Source: Aquincola sp.
Lineage (GTDB): Bacteria; Pseudomonadota; Gammaproteobacteria; Burkholderiales; Burkholderiaceae_C
DNA: 41,770 nt
Assembly: GCA_022841885.1 (NCBI GenBank)
Contig: JALHQP010000019.1
Coordinates: 1 to 41,770, forward strand
Direction: 5' to 3'
The notes under the pieces are model-generated. The model was given only the letters and a program-made list of their open reading frames with translations, did no database searches and was not told where the DNA came from. Position 1 is the first letter of the stretch; each line of letters opens with the position of its first letter. Shown here piece by piece: positions 11,767 to 21,408 of the stretch. The position numbers were made by a program, and so were the translations under genes.

Positions 11767-11785
11767 TGTCACGGAATCCGTGACA
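11767..11785 (-). terminator. Perfect inverted repeat after the NarL-type regulator: terminator or operator
   Basis: The sequence TGTCACGGAATCCGTGACA is a perfect dyad with 9-bp arms around one base. Read leftward it lies 58 bp past the regulator stop at 11844. It can fold into an 8-bp stem with a 3-base loop, followed by GGTTTT, which suits a weak intrinsic terminator. It also lies about 80 bp upstream of the EAL gene start, and a related partial dyad (CCGGGATTCCGG, 11731-11742) sits about 40 bp away, so it could instead be an operator. The sequence does not decide between the two. Confidence 0.4.
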
Positions 11786-11843
11786 CGGCCCGAGCCCGGG
11801 GCGCCCGCACTGCGCAGGCGGAGCGCTGCCGCCGCGCTGGCCC

Positions 11844-12476
11844 TTAGCCGGCGATCCCGCGCTCGATCACGTAGCGGGCGATGTCGACGTCCGAGCGCAG
11901 ACCCAGCTTGTCGAGGATGCGCTTGCGGTAGGTGGCGACGGTATTGACGCTGAGCGAGAGCTCCTCGGCGATCGCGCGCGTGCCGCGGCCGCGCGCGATC
12001 AACCGCAGGACCTGGAATTCGCGGTCCGAGAGCGCGTCGTGCGGTTGGGCGTGCGCGGGGGCGCCGAAGCCCTGCGCGAGCTGCTCGGCCGCCGCCGGGC
12101 TCACGTACTTGCGGCCGGCGGCCACCTGGCGCACGGCGGCGACGATCTCCTCTGCGGCGCTCTCCTTGGACACGAACCCGGCGGCGCCGGCCTTGAAGGC
12201 ACGCAAGGCCACGTCGCGCTCGGGCATCATGCTCAGCATCAGCACGGGCAGATTCGGCTTCAGGGCCTGGATCTGGGTCAGGGCCTCCAGGCCGCTGCGG
12301 CCCGGCATGCTGAAGTCGAGGATCGCCACGTCGAGCTCCAGCGCACGCGTGGCCGCCACGGCCTCGGCGGCGTCGCGCGCCTCGGCCACGATCTCGATGT
12401 CCGCCTCGCGGCGGAACACTTTGCGCAGTCCCTCGCGGATCAGCGCGTGGTCGTCCGCGATCAGCAGCCGGATCAC
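11844..12476 (-). CDS. NarL/FixJ-family response regulator
   Basis: A two-component DNA-binding regulator of 210 residues. The receiver domain (about 2-118) has the acidic pair in LIADDHA, the acceptor Asp54 (AILDFSMPG) and the conserved Lys in FVSKES. A LuxR-type helix-turn-helix occupies about 145-205 ([15 protein letters not shown] ... [14 protein letters not shown]). The start is GTG at 12476, whose GTGA overlaps the kinase stop; a much longer in-frame reading runs on into the kinase gene and is an artefact. It follows its cognate kinase directly, so that kinase is the expected phosphate donor. Its targets are unknown. Confidence 0.92.
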   Translation of the reverse strand: MIRLLIADDHALIREGLRKVFRREADIEIVAEARDAAEAVAATRALELDVAILDFSMPGRSGLEALTQIQALKPNLPVLMLSMMPERDVALRAFKAGAAGFVSKESAAEEIVAAVRQVAAGRKYVSPAAAEQLAQGFGAPAHAQPHDALSDREFQVLRLIARGRGTRAIAEELSLSVNTVATYRKRILDKLGLRSDVDIARYVIERGIAG

Positions 12477-15295
12477 TCGGCGTCCCCTGGGCGCTTGGGC
12501 CCGAGCGTCATGCGCACGGTCAGCGTGGTGCCCGCGCCGGCAGCGCTGGCGACCTCGAAGCTCGCACCGACCGCGGCGGCCCGTTCGCGCATGCCGAGCA
12601 TGCCTAGCGATGGCCCGCTGGCCCGGGTGGGATCGAAGCCCTTGCCATCGTCCTCGACGGCCAGCACCAGTTCCCCGGCCTGCTGCGTCAGGCGCACGGC
12701 ACACCGGCTGGCGCCGGCATGGCGCACGACGTTGGTCAGCGCCTCCTGCGCGATCCGGAACAGCGCCGTCTTGCGCTCGCCGTCGACTTCGGGCAAGGTC
12801 TGTGGCGCGCTCACGCTGCAGTGCAGGCCGGTGCGGGCCTCCAGGTCCGACGCCAGCCACTCGATCGCGGCCACCAGGCCCAGCGCATCGAGCACCTCGG
12901 GGCGCAACTGGCGCGCGATACGCCGCACCGACTGGATCGTCGCATCCACCAGCTGGGCCATGGCGTCGACCTCCGTGGTCATGAGTGCCCGTTGCGGCAT
13001 CGGTTCGGCGTGCGCGAGGTCGCGGCCGAACAGCGTCAGGTCCATCTTCAAGGCGGTGAGCATCTGGCCGAGCTCGTCGTGGATCTCGCGCGAGATGCGC
13101 GTGCGTTCCTGCTCGCGGATGCTTTGCAGGCGCGCCGCCAGCGCGCGCAACTGGCCCTCGGAGGCGAGGGCGCGCTCCTCGGCACGCTTGAACTCGGTGA
13201 CGTCGAGGCAGGCCCCGGAGGCGCCGTGGATCTGACCCGAGGCTGCACGCTGCGGCTCGACGAACGCCTTGACCAGCCGCTCGCTGCCGTCGGGTCGTTG
13301 CAGGCGGCAGACCATCTCTGCGGGCTGCCCGCTGGAGATGACGCGCTCGATGCCCGCGCGCGCCTTGTCGCGGTCCGCCGCGGCGAGCATCTGCAGCAGC
13401 TGTTGCAGGCCGCCGCCGACGCCATTCGAGGGCTGGCCGGCGATTCCGAGCAGCCCCGTGGAACAGGTGATGCTGTCGTGGCCGGCGTTCCAGTGCCAGC
13501 TGCCCATGCCTGCCATCTGCTCGGCGCGCGCCAGCATCTCGTCGCGCTGCCGCAATGCGTCTTCTGCAGCACGCAGCCTGGTCACGTCGCGGCCGACGCA
13601 GATCATCAGGTGCTCGTCGGCCCACAGCGCGGCGCTCCACCGGATAACGCGTTGTTCGCCCGATCGGGCGCGCATGCGCAGGTCCACATAGGGCTCCGGG
13701 ATGGCCTTTCCCTCGGCAAGCCTGGCGAGCCGGTCGCGCGCGTACGCCAGGTCGTCTGGATGCACGAGGTCCAGGTAGCTCATGCCGAGCAGTTCCGGCT
13801 CGGTGTAGCCCAGCACGCGCGTCCAGGCGGGATTCACCCGGCGCAGTCGCTGGTCGACCTGCGCGATCGCCAGCATGTCCACCGAGAGCTCGAAGAAGCG
13901 GTCGCGTTCGTACTCTGCCCGCTTGTGTGGCGTCACGTCCTGCAGGTGGGTGATGGTCTGCACCGCCCGGCCCGAGCCGTCCCGGATGGCGGCCACGCTG
14001 GCGTGCAGCCACACGATCTGGCCGTCCGGGCGCAGGCAGCGCAGCTCGCGCACGAAGCCTGGGATGGCACCGTCCAGCATCTGCTGGCGCTGGGCCCACA
14101 TCCCCGCCAAGTCGCCGGGATGGACGAGCTCGCGCAGGTCCTTGCCGACCAGCGCCGCGGCGTCGCGCCCGGTGATGTCGCAGAACGCCGTGTTGACCTG
14201 CTGCAGCTGGCCGGTGGGTGACGCGGTGGCGAAGCCGACGCTGGCGTTCTCGAACATCGAGCGGAACTTCTCCTCGCTGGCCCGCAGCGACGCCGAGGTC
14301 GCGGCGAGTTCGGCGGTGCGCGTTTGCACGCGCGCCTCGAGGGTCTGGTTCAGCGCGTGCACCTCCTGCTCGGCGAGCTTGCGCGCGGTGATGTTCTGGT
14401 GCGAGACCACCGCGAAGACCTGACCGACCTCGCGAAACGACGAGATGCGGGCCAGGAACCAGCGTTGGCGGTGCGGCGCGTGGCACGGGTACTCGATGCC
14501 CGGTTCCTCGGCGGGCTCACCAGCCAGCGCGCGGCGCAGCGCCGCACCCACGATGGCCGCCTCTGCCACGCCCTTGGCGGCGGCACGGTCGCACACCACG
14601 AGGTAGTTCGCACCTTCGCCGAGCGCGGCGAGGCCTTCATGGTCGCCATTGGCCCGGGCGAACTCGGCCCAGGCCCGGTTCACGCGCACGATCGTGCCAC
14701 GGTGGTCGACGATCGCGATCGTGTCCTGCAGCGCGTCCAGTGTCCCGCGGACGAAGCACTCGGCACGGGACGTCGCGGTCGCCGCACGGCGCAACTCGAG
14801 CTGTATCACGACCTGCCGCGACAAGGTCTCCAGGGCCGCGCGCTGCAGGGGATCCAGCCGCCTTGGCACATGGTCGATGACGCACAGCGTGCCCAGGTTG
14901 TGGCCGTCCGGCGTCGTCAGCGGCACGCCGGCGTAGAAGCGCATGTCCTGCGCTCCGGTCACCAGGGGGTTGTCGCGAAAGCGGGCGTCCAGGCGCGCAT
15001 CGGCGACCTCGAACAGGGTGTCGCCGCGGATCGTGTGATCGCAAAAGGCAACGGCTCGGGGCGTCTCGTCGATGTCCAGGCCGACCCTGCTCTTGAACCA
15101 TTGGCGCGACGCATCCAGCAGCGTGATGAGCGCGATCGGCGTGCCGCACAGCTGGGCCGCGAGCCGCGTGACATCGTCGAACCCGGCTTCGGGCGGGGTA
15201 TCGAGCACGTCGTAGCGCGCCAGCGCGGCCAGCCGCTCTGCCTCGCTCCCGGGTCGCTCCATCGACTCCCCAGCCAACGCCGTGCGGTTTCGCAT
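12473..15295 (-). CDS. NarX/DegS-type sensor histidine kinase, GAF-4xPAS-HisKA_3-HATPase
   Basis: A sensor kinase of about 940 residues with no evident membrane segment, so probably cytoplasmic. An N-terminal GAF domain (about 15-165) of the type that opens LARYDVLDTPPE is followed by four PAS domains with a coiled coil after the first. The catalytic part belongs to the HisKA_3 class: the His box is SREIHDELGQ (His739), the N-box contains QEALTNVVRHAGA, and the G-box motifs are VEDDGKGFD and LGMRERA. It is paired with the NarL-type regulator by a GTGA overlap at its 3' end. The start is uncertain. The ATG at 15295 has GGGAG eight bases upstream; the ATG at 15262 has GGGGAG only three bases away; one at 15337 also exists. 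GAF plus tandem PAS suggests redox or small-ligand sensing, but no cofactor ligand can be assigned. Confidence 0.9.
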   Translation of the reverse strand: MRNRTALAGESMERPGSEAERLAALARYDVLDTPPEAGFDDVTRLAAQLCGTPIALITLLDASRQWFKSRVGLDIDETPRAVAFCDHTIRGDTLFEVADARLDARFRDNPLVTGAQDMRFYAGVPLTTPDGHNLGTLCVIDHVPRRLDPLQRAALETLSRQVVIQLELRRAATATSRAECFVRGTLDALQDTIAIVDHRGTIVRVNRAWAEFARANGDHEGLAALGEGANYLVVCDRAAAKGVAEAAIVGAALRRALAGEPAEEPGIEYPCHAPHRQRWFLARISSFREVGQVFAVVSHQNITARKLAEQEVHALNQTLEARVQTRTAELAATSASLRASEEKFRSMFENASVGFATASPTGQLQQVNTAFCDITGRDAAALVGKDLRELVHPGDLAGMWAQRQQMLDGAIPGFVRELRCLRPDGQIVWLHASVAAIRDGSGRAVQTITHLQDVTPHKRAEYERDRFFELSVDMLAIAQVDQRLRRVNPAWTRVLGYTEPELLGMSYLDLVHPDDLAYARDRLARLAEGKAIPEPYVDLRMRARSGEQRVIRWSAALWADEHLMICVGRDVTRLRAAEDALRQRDEMLARAEQMAGMGSWHWNAGHDSITCSTGLLGIAGQPSNGVGGGLQQLLQMLAAADRDKARAGIERVISSGQPAEMVCRLQRPDGSERLVKAFVEPQRAASGQIHGASGACLDVTEFKRAEERALASEGQLRALAARLQSIREQERTRISREIHDELGQMLTALKMDLTLFGRDLAHAEPMPQRALMTTEVDAMAQLVDATIQSVRRIARQLRPEVLDALGLVAAIEWLASDLEARTGLHCSVSAPQTLPEVDGERKTALFRIAQEALTNVVRHAGASRCAVRLTQQAGELVLAVEDDGKGFDPTRASGPSLGMLGMRERAAAVGASFEVASAAGAGTTLTVRMTLGPKRPGDAE

Positions 15296-15453
15296 TCCAC
15301 CGTCTCCCGCGCCACCAAACACCGGCATCGTAGCCAACTTGCCTGCAAGGTCCGGTCAAGGCGTGTGGTTGAAGGTACAGCGCCTCAGTTCGCGGCTGCG
15401 GCACCTGGCCGAGGCGATCGGCCGCTGAGAGGCGAGACACGCGCGCTGCAGGG

Positions 15454-16356
15454 TCAGCCGCGCCGGCGCGAAAGCCCTTGGGCGCGGATGGCGTCGTAGA
15501 GCGCCTGGGCCGCCGGCGTCAGCTGCGCGTTGTTTCGCGTCAGCAGCACCAGGCTGCGCGAGACGACCGGCTCGACCAGCGCCACCGAGCGCAGTTGCGT
15601 ATGGGCGCCGGCGTGCATCGCCAGCGCAGGCACCACCGCCACGCCCACCCCCTCGGCGACCATGCCCACCGCCGTCGAGCTGTGCTGGACTTCGTAGAAC
15701 GAGTCCAGCTTCAGTTGCAGTGGGTTCAGCGCCTGGTCCAGCAGCGGCCGGTTGCCGCTGGCCTGTCCCGGCAGGATCAGTGTGTGTGCCTCCAGCTGCT
15801 TCCACGCCAGCTTCTTGTGGCGCGCCAGGGCGTGGTCGGCGCGGCAGACCAGCACGTAGCGGTCGTCGAGCAAGGGCACGCTGGTCAGCGACGGGTCGTG
15901 CATGCGCTGCATGGCGATGCCGAACTCCGCTTCGCGCCGCAGCACGGCCGCGGCGACGTCGAAAGACGCGTGGTCGAGGATCCGGATGCGGTTGGCCGGG
16001 TGCCGCGCCGAGTAGTGCTGCACGACACGCGGCAGGAAATGCACGCCCACCGTCGGCACGCAGGCGATCGTCACGTCGCCGCGCAGCGACTTGCCGGTCT
16101 CGCGGATCTCGCGCAAGGCCAGCGACAACTCGTCGAGCAGTCGTTTGGCACGCGGCAGGAAGTCGCACCCGATCGAGGTCACCGCCACCGAGCGCGTGGT
16201 GCGTTCGAGCAGCTTCACGCCGAGCTGGCCTTCGAGGTTCTGCAGCCGCCGCGACAGCGCGGTCTGCGTGATGTGCAGTGACGCCGCTGCGCGCGAGAAG
16301 CTGCCCTGCTCGGTGATGGCGATGAAGGCCAGCACGCCGAGGGTGTCGATCTTCAT
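15454..16356 (-). CDS. LysR-family transcriptional regulator
   Basis: The 300-residue length and layout are typical of the family. The winged helix-turn-helix covers residues 1-60 (FSRAAASLHITQTALSRRLQNLEG), followed by a linker helix and a periplasmic-binding-like effector domain (about 90-290). It is transcribed away from the 105-residue gene and the TauE/SafE exporter gene, with 100 bp between the starts. By the usual LysR rule it should control that pair in response to a small molecule and repress itself. A T-N11-A dyad lies 13 bp before its own start. The inducer is unknown; a sulfur-containing or organic anion would suit the exporter family, but that is inference. Confidence 0.92.
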   Translation of the reverse strand: MKIDTLGVLAFIAITEQGSFSRAAASLHITQTALSRRLQNLEGQLGVKLLERTTRSVAVTSIGCDFLPRAKRLLDELSLALREIRETGKSLRGDVTIACVPTVGVHFLPRVVQHYSARHPANRIRILDHASFDVAAAVLRREAEFGIAMQRMHDPSLTSVPLLDDRYVLVCRADHALARHKKLAWKQLEAHTLILPGQASGNRPLLDQALNPLQLKLDSFYEVQHSSTAVGMVAEGVGVAVVPALAMHAGAHTQLRSVALVEPVVSRSLVLLTRNNAQLTPAAQALYDAIRAQGLSRRRG

Positions 16357-16368
16357 GTGCAGCTTTTC

Positions 16369-16383
16369 ATGCGTTGCCTACAT
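16369..16383. promoter_or_regulatory. Candidate LysR box (ATG-N9-CAT dyad)
   Basis: ATGCGTTGCCTACAT contains the T-N11-A core (T16370, A16382) with matching ATG/CAT arms, as expected for a LysR recognition site. It lies 13 bp before the lysR start in the divergent intergenic region. A second short dyad, AAGT-N6-ACTT (16398-16411), lies in the AT-rich part nearer the exporter operon and may mark its promoter or activation site. Short dyads arise by chance, so support is modest. Confidence 0.4.
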
Positions 16384-16456
16384 CAATCTCCACGACAAAG
16401 TCATTTTACTTCGGCACCGCGGCTTCACAGAATGGCCGCGAAAGGAAGGACGCCGC

Positions 16457-16774
16457 ATGAAAGACCGCCTGTCCATCGCCTGGCTGGCACTGTGCCGCGA
16501 GCTCGAACGGCACAGCCTCGACCTGCTCGAGGAGGTGCGCCTGTATCCGACGCCGCTCGCGCGCTGCGATGTGCAGCTGACCCAGCTGCTCGAAGAGCGC
16601 GACGAAGCCTTCGCCCGGGTCAGGCGTGCGAACGAACTGCAGCGCGAAAGCTCGGGCCTGTCGCGCGCCGCCTGGCGCGCCCGCTTGCTCGATTTCGTGC
16701 CCAGCCTGGCCACCGCGCACGATCCGGCGCTGGCGCATGCCTGCCGCCAGCTCGTCGACGCGCTGGAGGGTTGA
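16457..16774 (+). CDS. Small hypothetical protein (105 residues) in the exporter operon
   Basis: I do not recognise this protein. It is 105 residues, rich in Leu, Arg, Ala and Glu, probably all helical, with no signal peptide or membrane span. It starts MKDRLSIAWLALCREL and has two cysteines (in the segments ALCRE and ARCDV) and a third near the C-terminus (HACRQL). A strong purine-rich ribosome site (AAGGAAGGA) lies just before the ATG. The stop is two bases before the next ATG, and its last codons hold the GGAGGG ribosome site of the exporter gene, so the two are coupled. Position suggests a helper or regulator of the exporter, but nothing in the sequence shows this. Confidence 0.75.
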   Translation: MKDRLSIAWLALCRELERHSLDLLEEVRLYPTPLARCDVQLTQLLEERDEAFARVRRANELQRESSGLSRAAWRARLLDFVPSLATAHDPALAHACRQLVDALEG

Positions 16775-16776
16775 GC

Positions 16777-17523
16777 ATGGCATCCACACTCGTGCTGGCA
16801 GCGTTGGCGCTGTCCACGCTGGCGACCAGTTTCATCTCGGGCATCCTCGGCATGGCCGGCGGCATGATCCTGATGGGCGTGCTGCTGGCGCTGCTGCCGC
16901 TGCCCGCCGCGATGATGCTGCACGGCGTCGTGCAGTTGGCCAGCAACGGCTGGCGCGCGCTGCTGCTGCGCCGCGAGATCGACTGGCGCGTCACAGCCGG
17001 CTATGCATGCGGCACGCTGGTCGCGCTGGCGCTGTTCGTGGCCGCACGGCTGGTGGTCGACAAGGCGACCGCACTGCTGCTGCTCGGGCTGACGCCCTTC
17101 GCCGCACTGGCCCTGCCGCAGCGTTGGCACCTCGACGTGCAGCGCCGCGGCCACGCCTTCGCCTGCGGCCTGCTGTGCCTGGCACTGTCGCTCACGGCGG
17201 GACTGTCCGGGCCGGTGCTGGACGTCTTCTTCGTGCGCTCAAACATGAGCCGCCACGCCGTGGTGGCCACCAAGGCCGTGACGCAGAGCCTGAGCCACGC
17301 ACTGAAGGTGATCTATTTCGGTGGCGTCATGGCCACGGGTGATGCCGGCGTGCCACCCTGGTTGGCCGCCACGCTGGTACTGCTGGCGGTTGCCGGCACC
17401 TCGCTGTCGCGCCGCGTGCTCGAACGCATCAGCGACACCTCGTTCCGGCAGTGGACACGCTGGGCCGTGCTGACGATGGGCCTGGTATATCTGATCAGCG
17501 GCCTGCGCTTGATGCTGATCTGA
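16777..17523 (+). CDS. TauE/SafE-family membrane transporter
   Basis: A 248-residue integral membrane protein with about seven or eight hydrophobic segments separated by short loops. The first repeat opens with SFISGILGMAGGMILMGVLL, and the second half repeats the pattern near GLSGPVLDVFF. This Gly-rich double-repeat pattern is the hallmark of the family, whose members export or import sulfite, sulfoacetate or other small organic anions. The ATG at 16777 is preceded by GGAGGG at 16765-16770. It is the second gene of the unit facing the LysR regulator, which probably controls it. The substrate cannot be read from the sequence. Confidence 0.85.
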   Translation: MASTLVLAALALSTLATSFISGILGMAGGMILMGVLLALLPLPAAMMLHGVVQLASNGWRALLLRREIDWRVTAGYACGTLVALALFVAARLVVDKATALLLLGLTPFAALALPQRWHLDVQRRGHAFACGLLCLALSLTAGLSGPVLDVFFVRSNMSRHAVVATKAVTQSLSHALKVIYFGGVMATGDAGVPPWLAATLVLLAVAGTSLSRRVLERISDTSFRQWTRWAVLTMGLVYLISGLRLMLI

Positions 17524-17607
17524 GCGCGTGGGCTGGTGCCCTTGCCCAAAGACCGGGTCAGCCGCGGGCGCATCGGCCATCGTTCCGGCGAACGGTTGCT
17601 GAGAGCC

Positions 17608-17922
17608 TCAACGCGAGGACGTGCGCGCAAGCCGTTCCGCGGCTGCCGACAAGGCCAGGTGCTGAGCGTCCTTGTTGGTCCGCCACCAGGCGAGCATGGC
17701 CGCGAAGTCGCCGCCGAAGCGGCGCGCCTTGAACGCCTCGGTGGCGACGCTGCACTCCATCGCCGTGCCGCCGTCGAGCGTGCCGTGCGTGGCGGCGTGG
17801 TCGCAGCGCCAGAAGGCGCGTTCGAGCGCTTCGAGACTCGGACCTTGCGCTGCCACCTGCGTGCTGCACCACGCCATCGTCGACACCACCAGCATGCAGC
17901 GGATCGAATGGATTGCCATCAT
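17608..17922 (-). CDS. Small secreted protein with two cysteines, candidate sigma54 target
   Basis: A 104-residue protein of unknown function. The N-terminus is a Sec signal peptide (hydrophobic stretch at about 7-20) with likely cleavage after Ala25 (QVAA/QGPS), giving a mature helical protein of about 79 residues. Two cysteines remain after cleavage, Cys40 (FWRCDHAAT) and Cys57 (MECSVATEAF), and could form a disulfide in the periplasm. A GAGGAG ribosome site sits three bases before tandem ATG codons (17922 and 17919); the longer reading to 18084 has no such site and is rejected. It is the gene immediately downstream of the sigma54-activator gene. A good -24/-12 promoter lies about 55-70 bp before the start, so its own transcription is probably driven by that regulator. 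Confidence 0.8.
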   Translation of the reverse strand: MMAIHSIRCMLVVSTMAWCSTQVAAQGPSLEALERAFWRCDHAATHGTLDGGTAMECSVATEAFKARRFGGDFAAMLAWWRTNKDAQHLALSAAAERLARTSSR

Positions 17923-17977
17923 GTTCTCCTCGGGTTGTTTGCCGGCGCTCGACCGAGCCGCCGTGCAGGTCCCGAAG

Positions 17978-17994
17978 AGCAGGGCCTGTGCCAG
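17978..17994 (-). promoter_or_regulatory. Candidate sigma54 (-24/-12) promoter of the small secreted protein gene
   Basis: Read on the minus strand, CTGGCACAGGCCCTGCT matches the RpoN consensus YTGGCACGRNNNTTGCW at all but two bases. It has the essential GG (17992-17991) and GC (17980-17979) separated by exactly 10 bases. Predicted transcription starts near 17967, giving a leader of about 45 bases to the ATG at 17922 with its GAGGAG site. The neighbouring upstream gene encodes a sigma54-dependent activator, which makes a chance match less likely. Confidence 0.65.
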
Positions 17995-18015
17995 GCCAGC
18001 AGCGGATGCAAAGTC

Positions 18016-18025
18016 GTTGCGCATC
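18016..18025. repeat. GTTGCGCATC intergenic word, copy 1
   Basis: One of three exact copies of this 10-base word that I found in the window; the others are at 25676 and 35525. All are intergenic and on the same strand relative to a downstream minus-strand gene. Here the word continues as ATCAGGCAC, matching copy 2 in 14 of 16 bases. It lies between the 3' end of the sigma54-activator gene and the -24/-12 promoter. The role is unknown. Confidence 0.4.
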
Positions 18026-18054
18026 AGGCACTTGCGCCGCGGGAGCCTCCGGTG

Positions 18055-18072
18055 GCCGTCGCCGGCGACGGC
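18055..18072. promoter_or_regulatory. 18-bp perfect palindrome, candidate upstream activator site
   Basis: GCCGTCGCCGGCGACGGC is its own reverse complement. It is centred about 72 bp upstream of the -24 element, near -96 from the predicted start site, where NtrC-type activators commonly bind. A partial second copy (GGCGACGG, about 18086-18093) lies next to it. It also lies just past the activator gene stop, but no T-run follows, so a terminator is less likely. High GC content raises the chance rate of such palindromes. Confidence 0.4.
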
Positions 18073-18094
18073 GGCGGCCGCCAACGGCGACGGC

Positions 18095-19466
<1,372 letters not shown>

Positions 19467-19477
<11 letters not shown>

Positions 19478-21320
19478 CGGCACCGCTCCAGTGCAAGGGC
19501 AGGGTCAGCGTGAAGGTCGAGCCGTGGCCCGGCGCCGAGACGGCGGTGAGTTCGCCGCCCATCACGCGTGCCAGTCGGCGCGCGATCGCCAGTCCCAGGC
19601 CGGTGCCGCCGTGCGCGCGTGTGTGACTCACGTCGACCTGCTCGAACTCCTCGAACACCGCTTCCAGCTTGTCGGGCGGGATGCCGATGCCGCTGTCCTC
19701 GACTTCGATCGCGATGCGATCGCCCTGCGTCGCCGCGCGCAACGCGATGCGCCCGCGTTCGGTGAACTTGACCGCGTTGCCGAGCAGGTTGAGCAGGATC
19801 TGGTGCAGCTTTTCGGCGTCCACCCACAGCGGCGGCAGGTCGGCCTCGAACCGCGCATCCAGGCGCACGCCGTCGGCGGCCAGCGGCTCGACCGAGCGCA
19901 GGCACTCGTCGAGCAGCGGCGCCGGCAGCACCTGCGATGGCGTGATCTCGATGCGCCCGGCCTCGATGCGCGTCAGGTCCAGCGTCGCGTTGATCAGGCT
20001 CACCAGGTGACGCGCGCTGGCCAGGATCTTCTCCAGGTTCTCGGCCTGCTTCTGCGCGATCTGTGCGCGCGTCTCGCGCAGCACGATGCGCGTGAAGCCG
20101 AGGATCGCGTTGAGCGGCGTGCGCAATTCGTGCGACATGTTGGCGAGGAACGCGGTCTTGTGGCGGTTGGCGACTTCCAGCTCGCGCGTCTTGTCCTGCA
20201 GCTCGGTGAACAGGCGCGTGTTCTCGATCGCGATCACGGCCTGGTCGGCAAAGGTCTGCAGCAACGCGATCTGCCGGTCCGGGAAGCGTCCCGGCTCGGG
20301 CCGGCCGACCGTGATGGCGCCGATCGCACGTCCGTCGCGCATCAGCGGCACGCCGAGCACGCTGCGGAATCCGCCGCTGACCGCGGCCTCGCGCATCGGG
20401 TAGTCGGGCTCGGCCAACACGTCGACGATCGCCACCGTGCGCCGCGTCAGCACGGCGCGGCCGGACGCGAAGTGCGGGTCGGGCGCGCGCGGGTAGGCGC
20501 GCCGGATCGCCTCCAGGCTGGCCGCGTCGGTGCCAGTCAGCGCCGCGGCATGCAGCAGGTCGCCTTCGAGCATCAGCAGGTTCACCGAATGCGCACCGCA
20601 CAGCGCCATCGAGGCGCGCGCGATCGACTCGAACACCGGCTGCACGTCGGTCGGCGAACTCGAGATCACGCGCAGGATCTCGCTGGTGGCCGTCTGCTGC
20701 TCCAGCGCTTCGGCCAGCTCGCGGTTGCGCGCCTCGCGTTCGTTGGACAAGCGCGTGTTCTCGATCGCGATCAGCGCTTGGTCGGCGAAGGTCTGCAGCA
20801 TTGCCAGCTGGTGCTCGGTCAGGTGGCCTGGCTGCGCACGCACCACGGCGATGGCACCGACCGCGCGACCCTCGCGCACCAGCGGCACGACCGCCATCGC
20901 CCGGTAGCCCGAGGGTGCCACGTTGCGTTGACCGACATCGAACGCGCCGCCGGGCTCGAGCAGGTCCGGCACGTCGATCACCCGGCAATCGAGCATCGCG
21001 GCGCCGTGGATGTACTGGCGCGTCAGTGGAAACGGGAACACGCGCATCCAGCGCTGCGCTCGCTCTGCATCGGCCTCGGCGATGGCCAACGCACGCACCA
21101 TGTCACCGTCGGGCCGGCTGATCGCCACGGCGGCATCGCGGAACAGGCGTACACCGGCAGCGACGATGGCTTCGAATACCGGCTGCGGATCGGCCGGCAG
21201 GCGCGAGATCACGCTCAGGATCTCGCGCGTCGCGGCCTGTTGCTCGAGTGCCTCGGCCAGTTCGCGCCGGCAAGCCTGCAGCGCAGCGTCGGCATCCGTG
21301 GCCAGCTGGGGCGGCGTCAT
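19467..21320 (-). CDS. Sensor histidine kinase with two GAF domains
   Basis: A 617-residue kinase with no membrane span or signal peptide, so cytoplasmic. Two similar GAF units (about 40-195 and 235-370) each begin with a helix ending in RELAEALEQQ and end in LLQTFADQA-IAIENTRL, showing internal duplication. The HisKA box is MSHELRTPLNA (His397), followed by the N-box (LLNLLGNAVKF) and the G-boxes VEDSGIGIP and [13 protein letters not shown]. Its 3' end overlaps the sigma54-activator gene, the obvious partner. Tandem GAF domains of this kind bind small ligands or sense redox state; the ligand is unknown. No ribosome site precedes the ATG, and a promoter-like sequence ends almost on it, so the mRNA may be nearly leaderless. 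Confidence 0.92.
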
Positions 21321-21328
21321 GGGTTGAC

Positions 21329-21357
21329 AAAATACAAGGTGCCGGCGCGCGCGACAA
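21329..21357 (-). promoter_or_regulatory. Possible sigma70 promoter of the double-GAF kinase operon
   Basis: On the minus strand TTGTCG (21357-21352) and TATTTT (21334-21329) are 17 bases apart, each matching the consensus at four of six positions. Predicted transcription would begin within a few bases of the ATG at 21320. This fits the absence of a Shine-Dalgarno sequence there. Confidence 0.35.
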
Positions 21358-21408
21358 GCGGCGCCTTCGCAGACGACCGTTGATGGCCGGCAGCAGGTCC
21401 GATCTGCC

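Noticed and set aside
12719-14221. A long plus-strand frame opposite the NarX-type kinase, and similar antisense frames opposite prpE (26773-28344), the M3 gene (28995-30758), the S8 gene (30671-32608) and hom (36777-37994).
   Set aside because: The same compositional artefact: biased residue content, no domains, no ribosome sites, and fully overlapping genes with strong family motifs.
17581-17594. Small hairpin CGTTC-CGGC-GAACG between the convergent exporter and small secreted protein genes, considered as a terminator.
   Set aside because: The stem is only five base pairs and no T-run follows on either strand.
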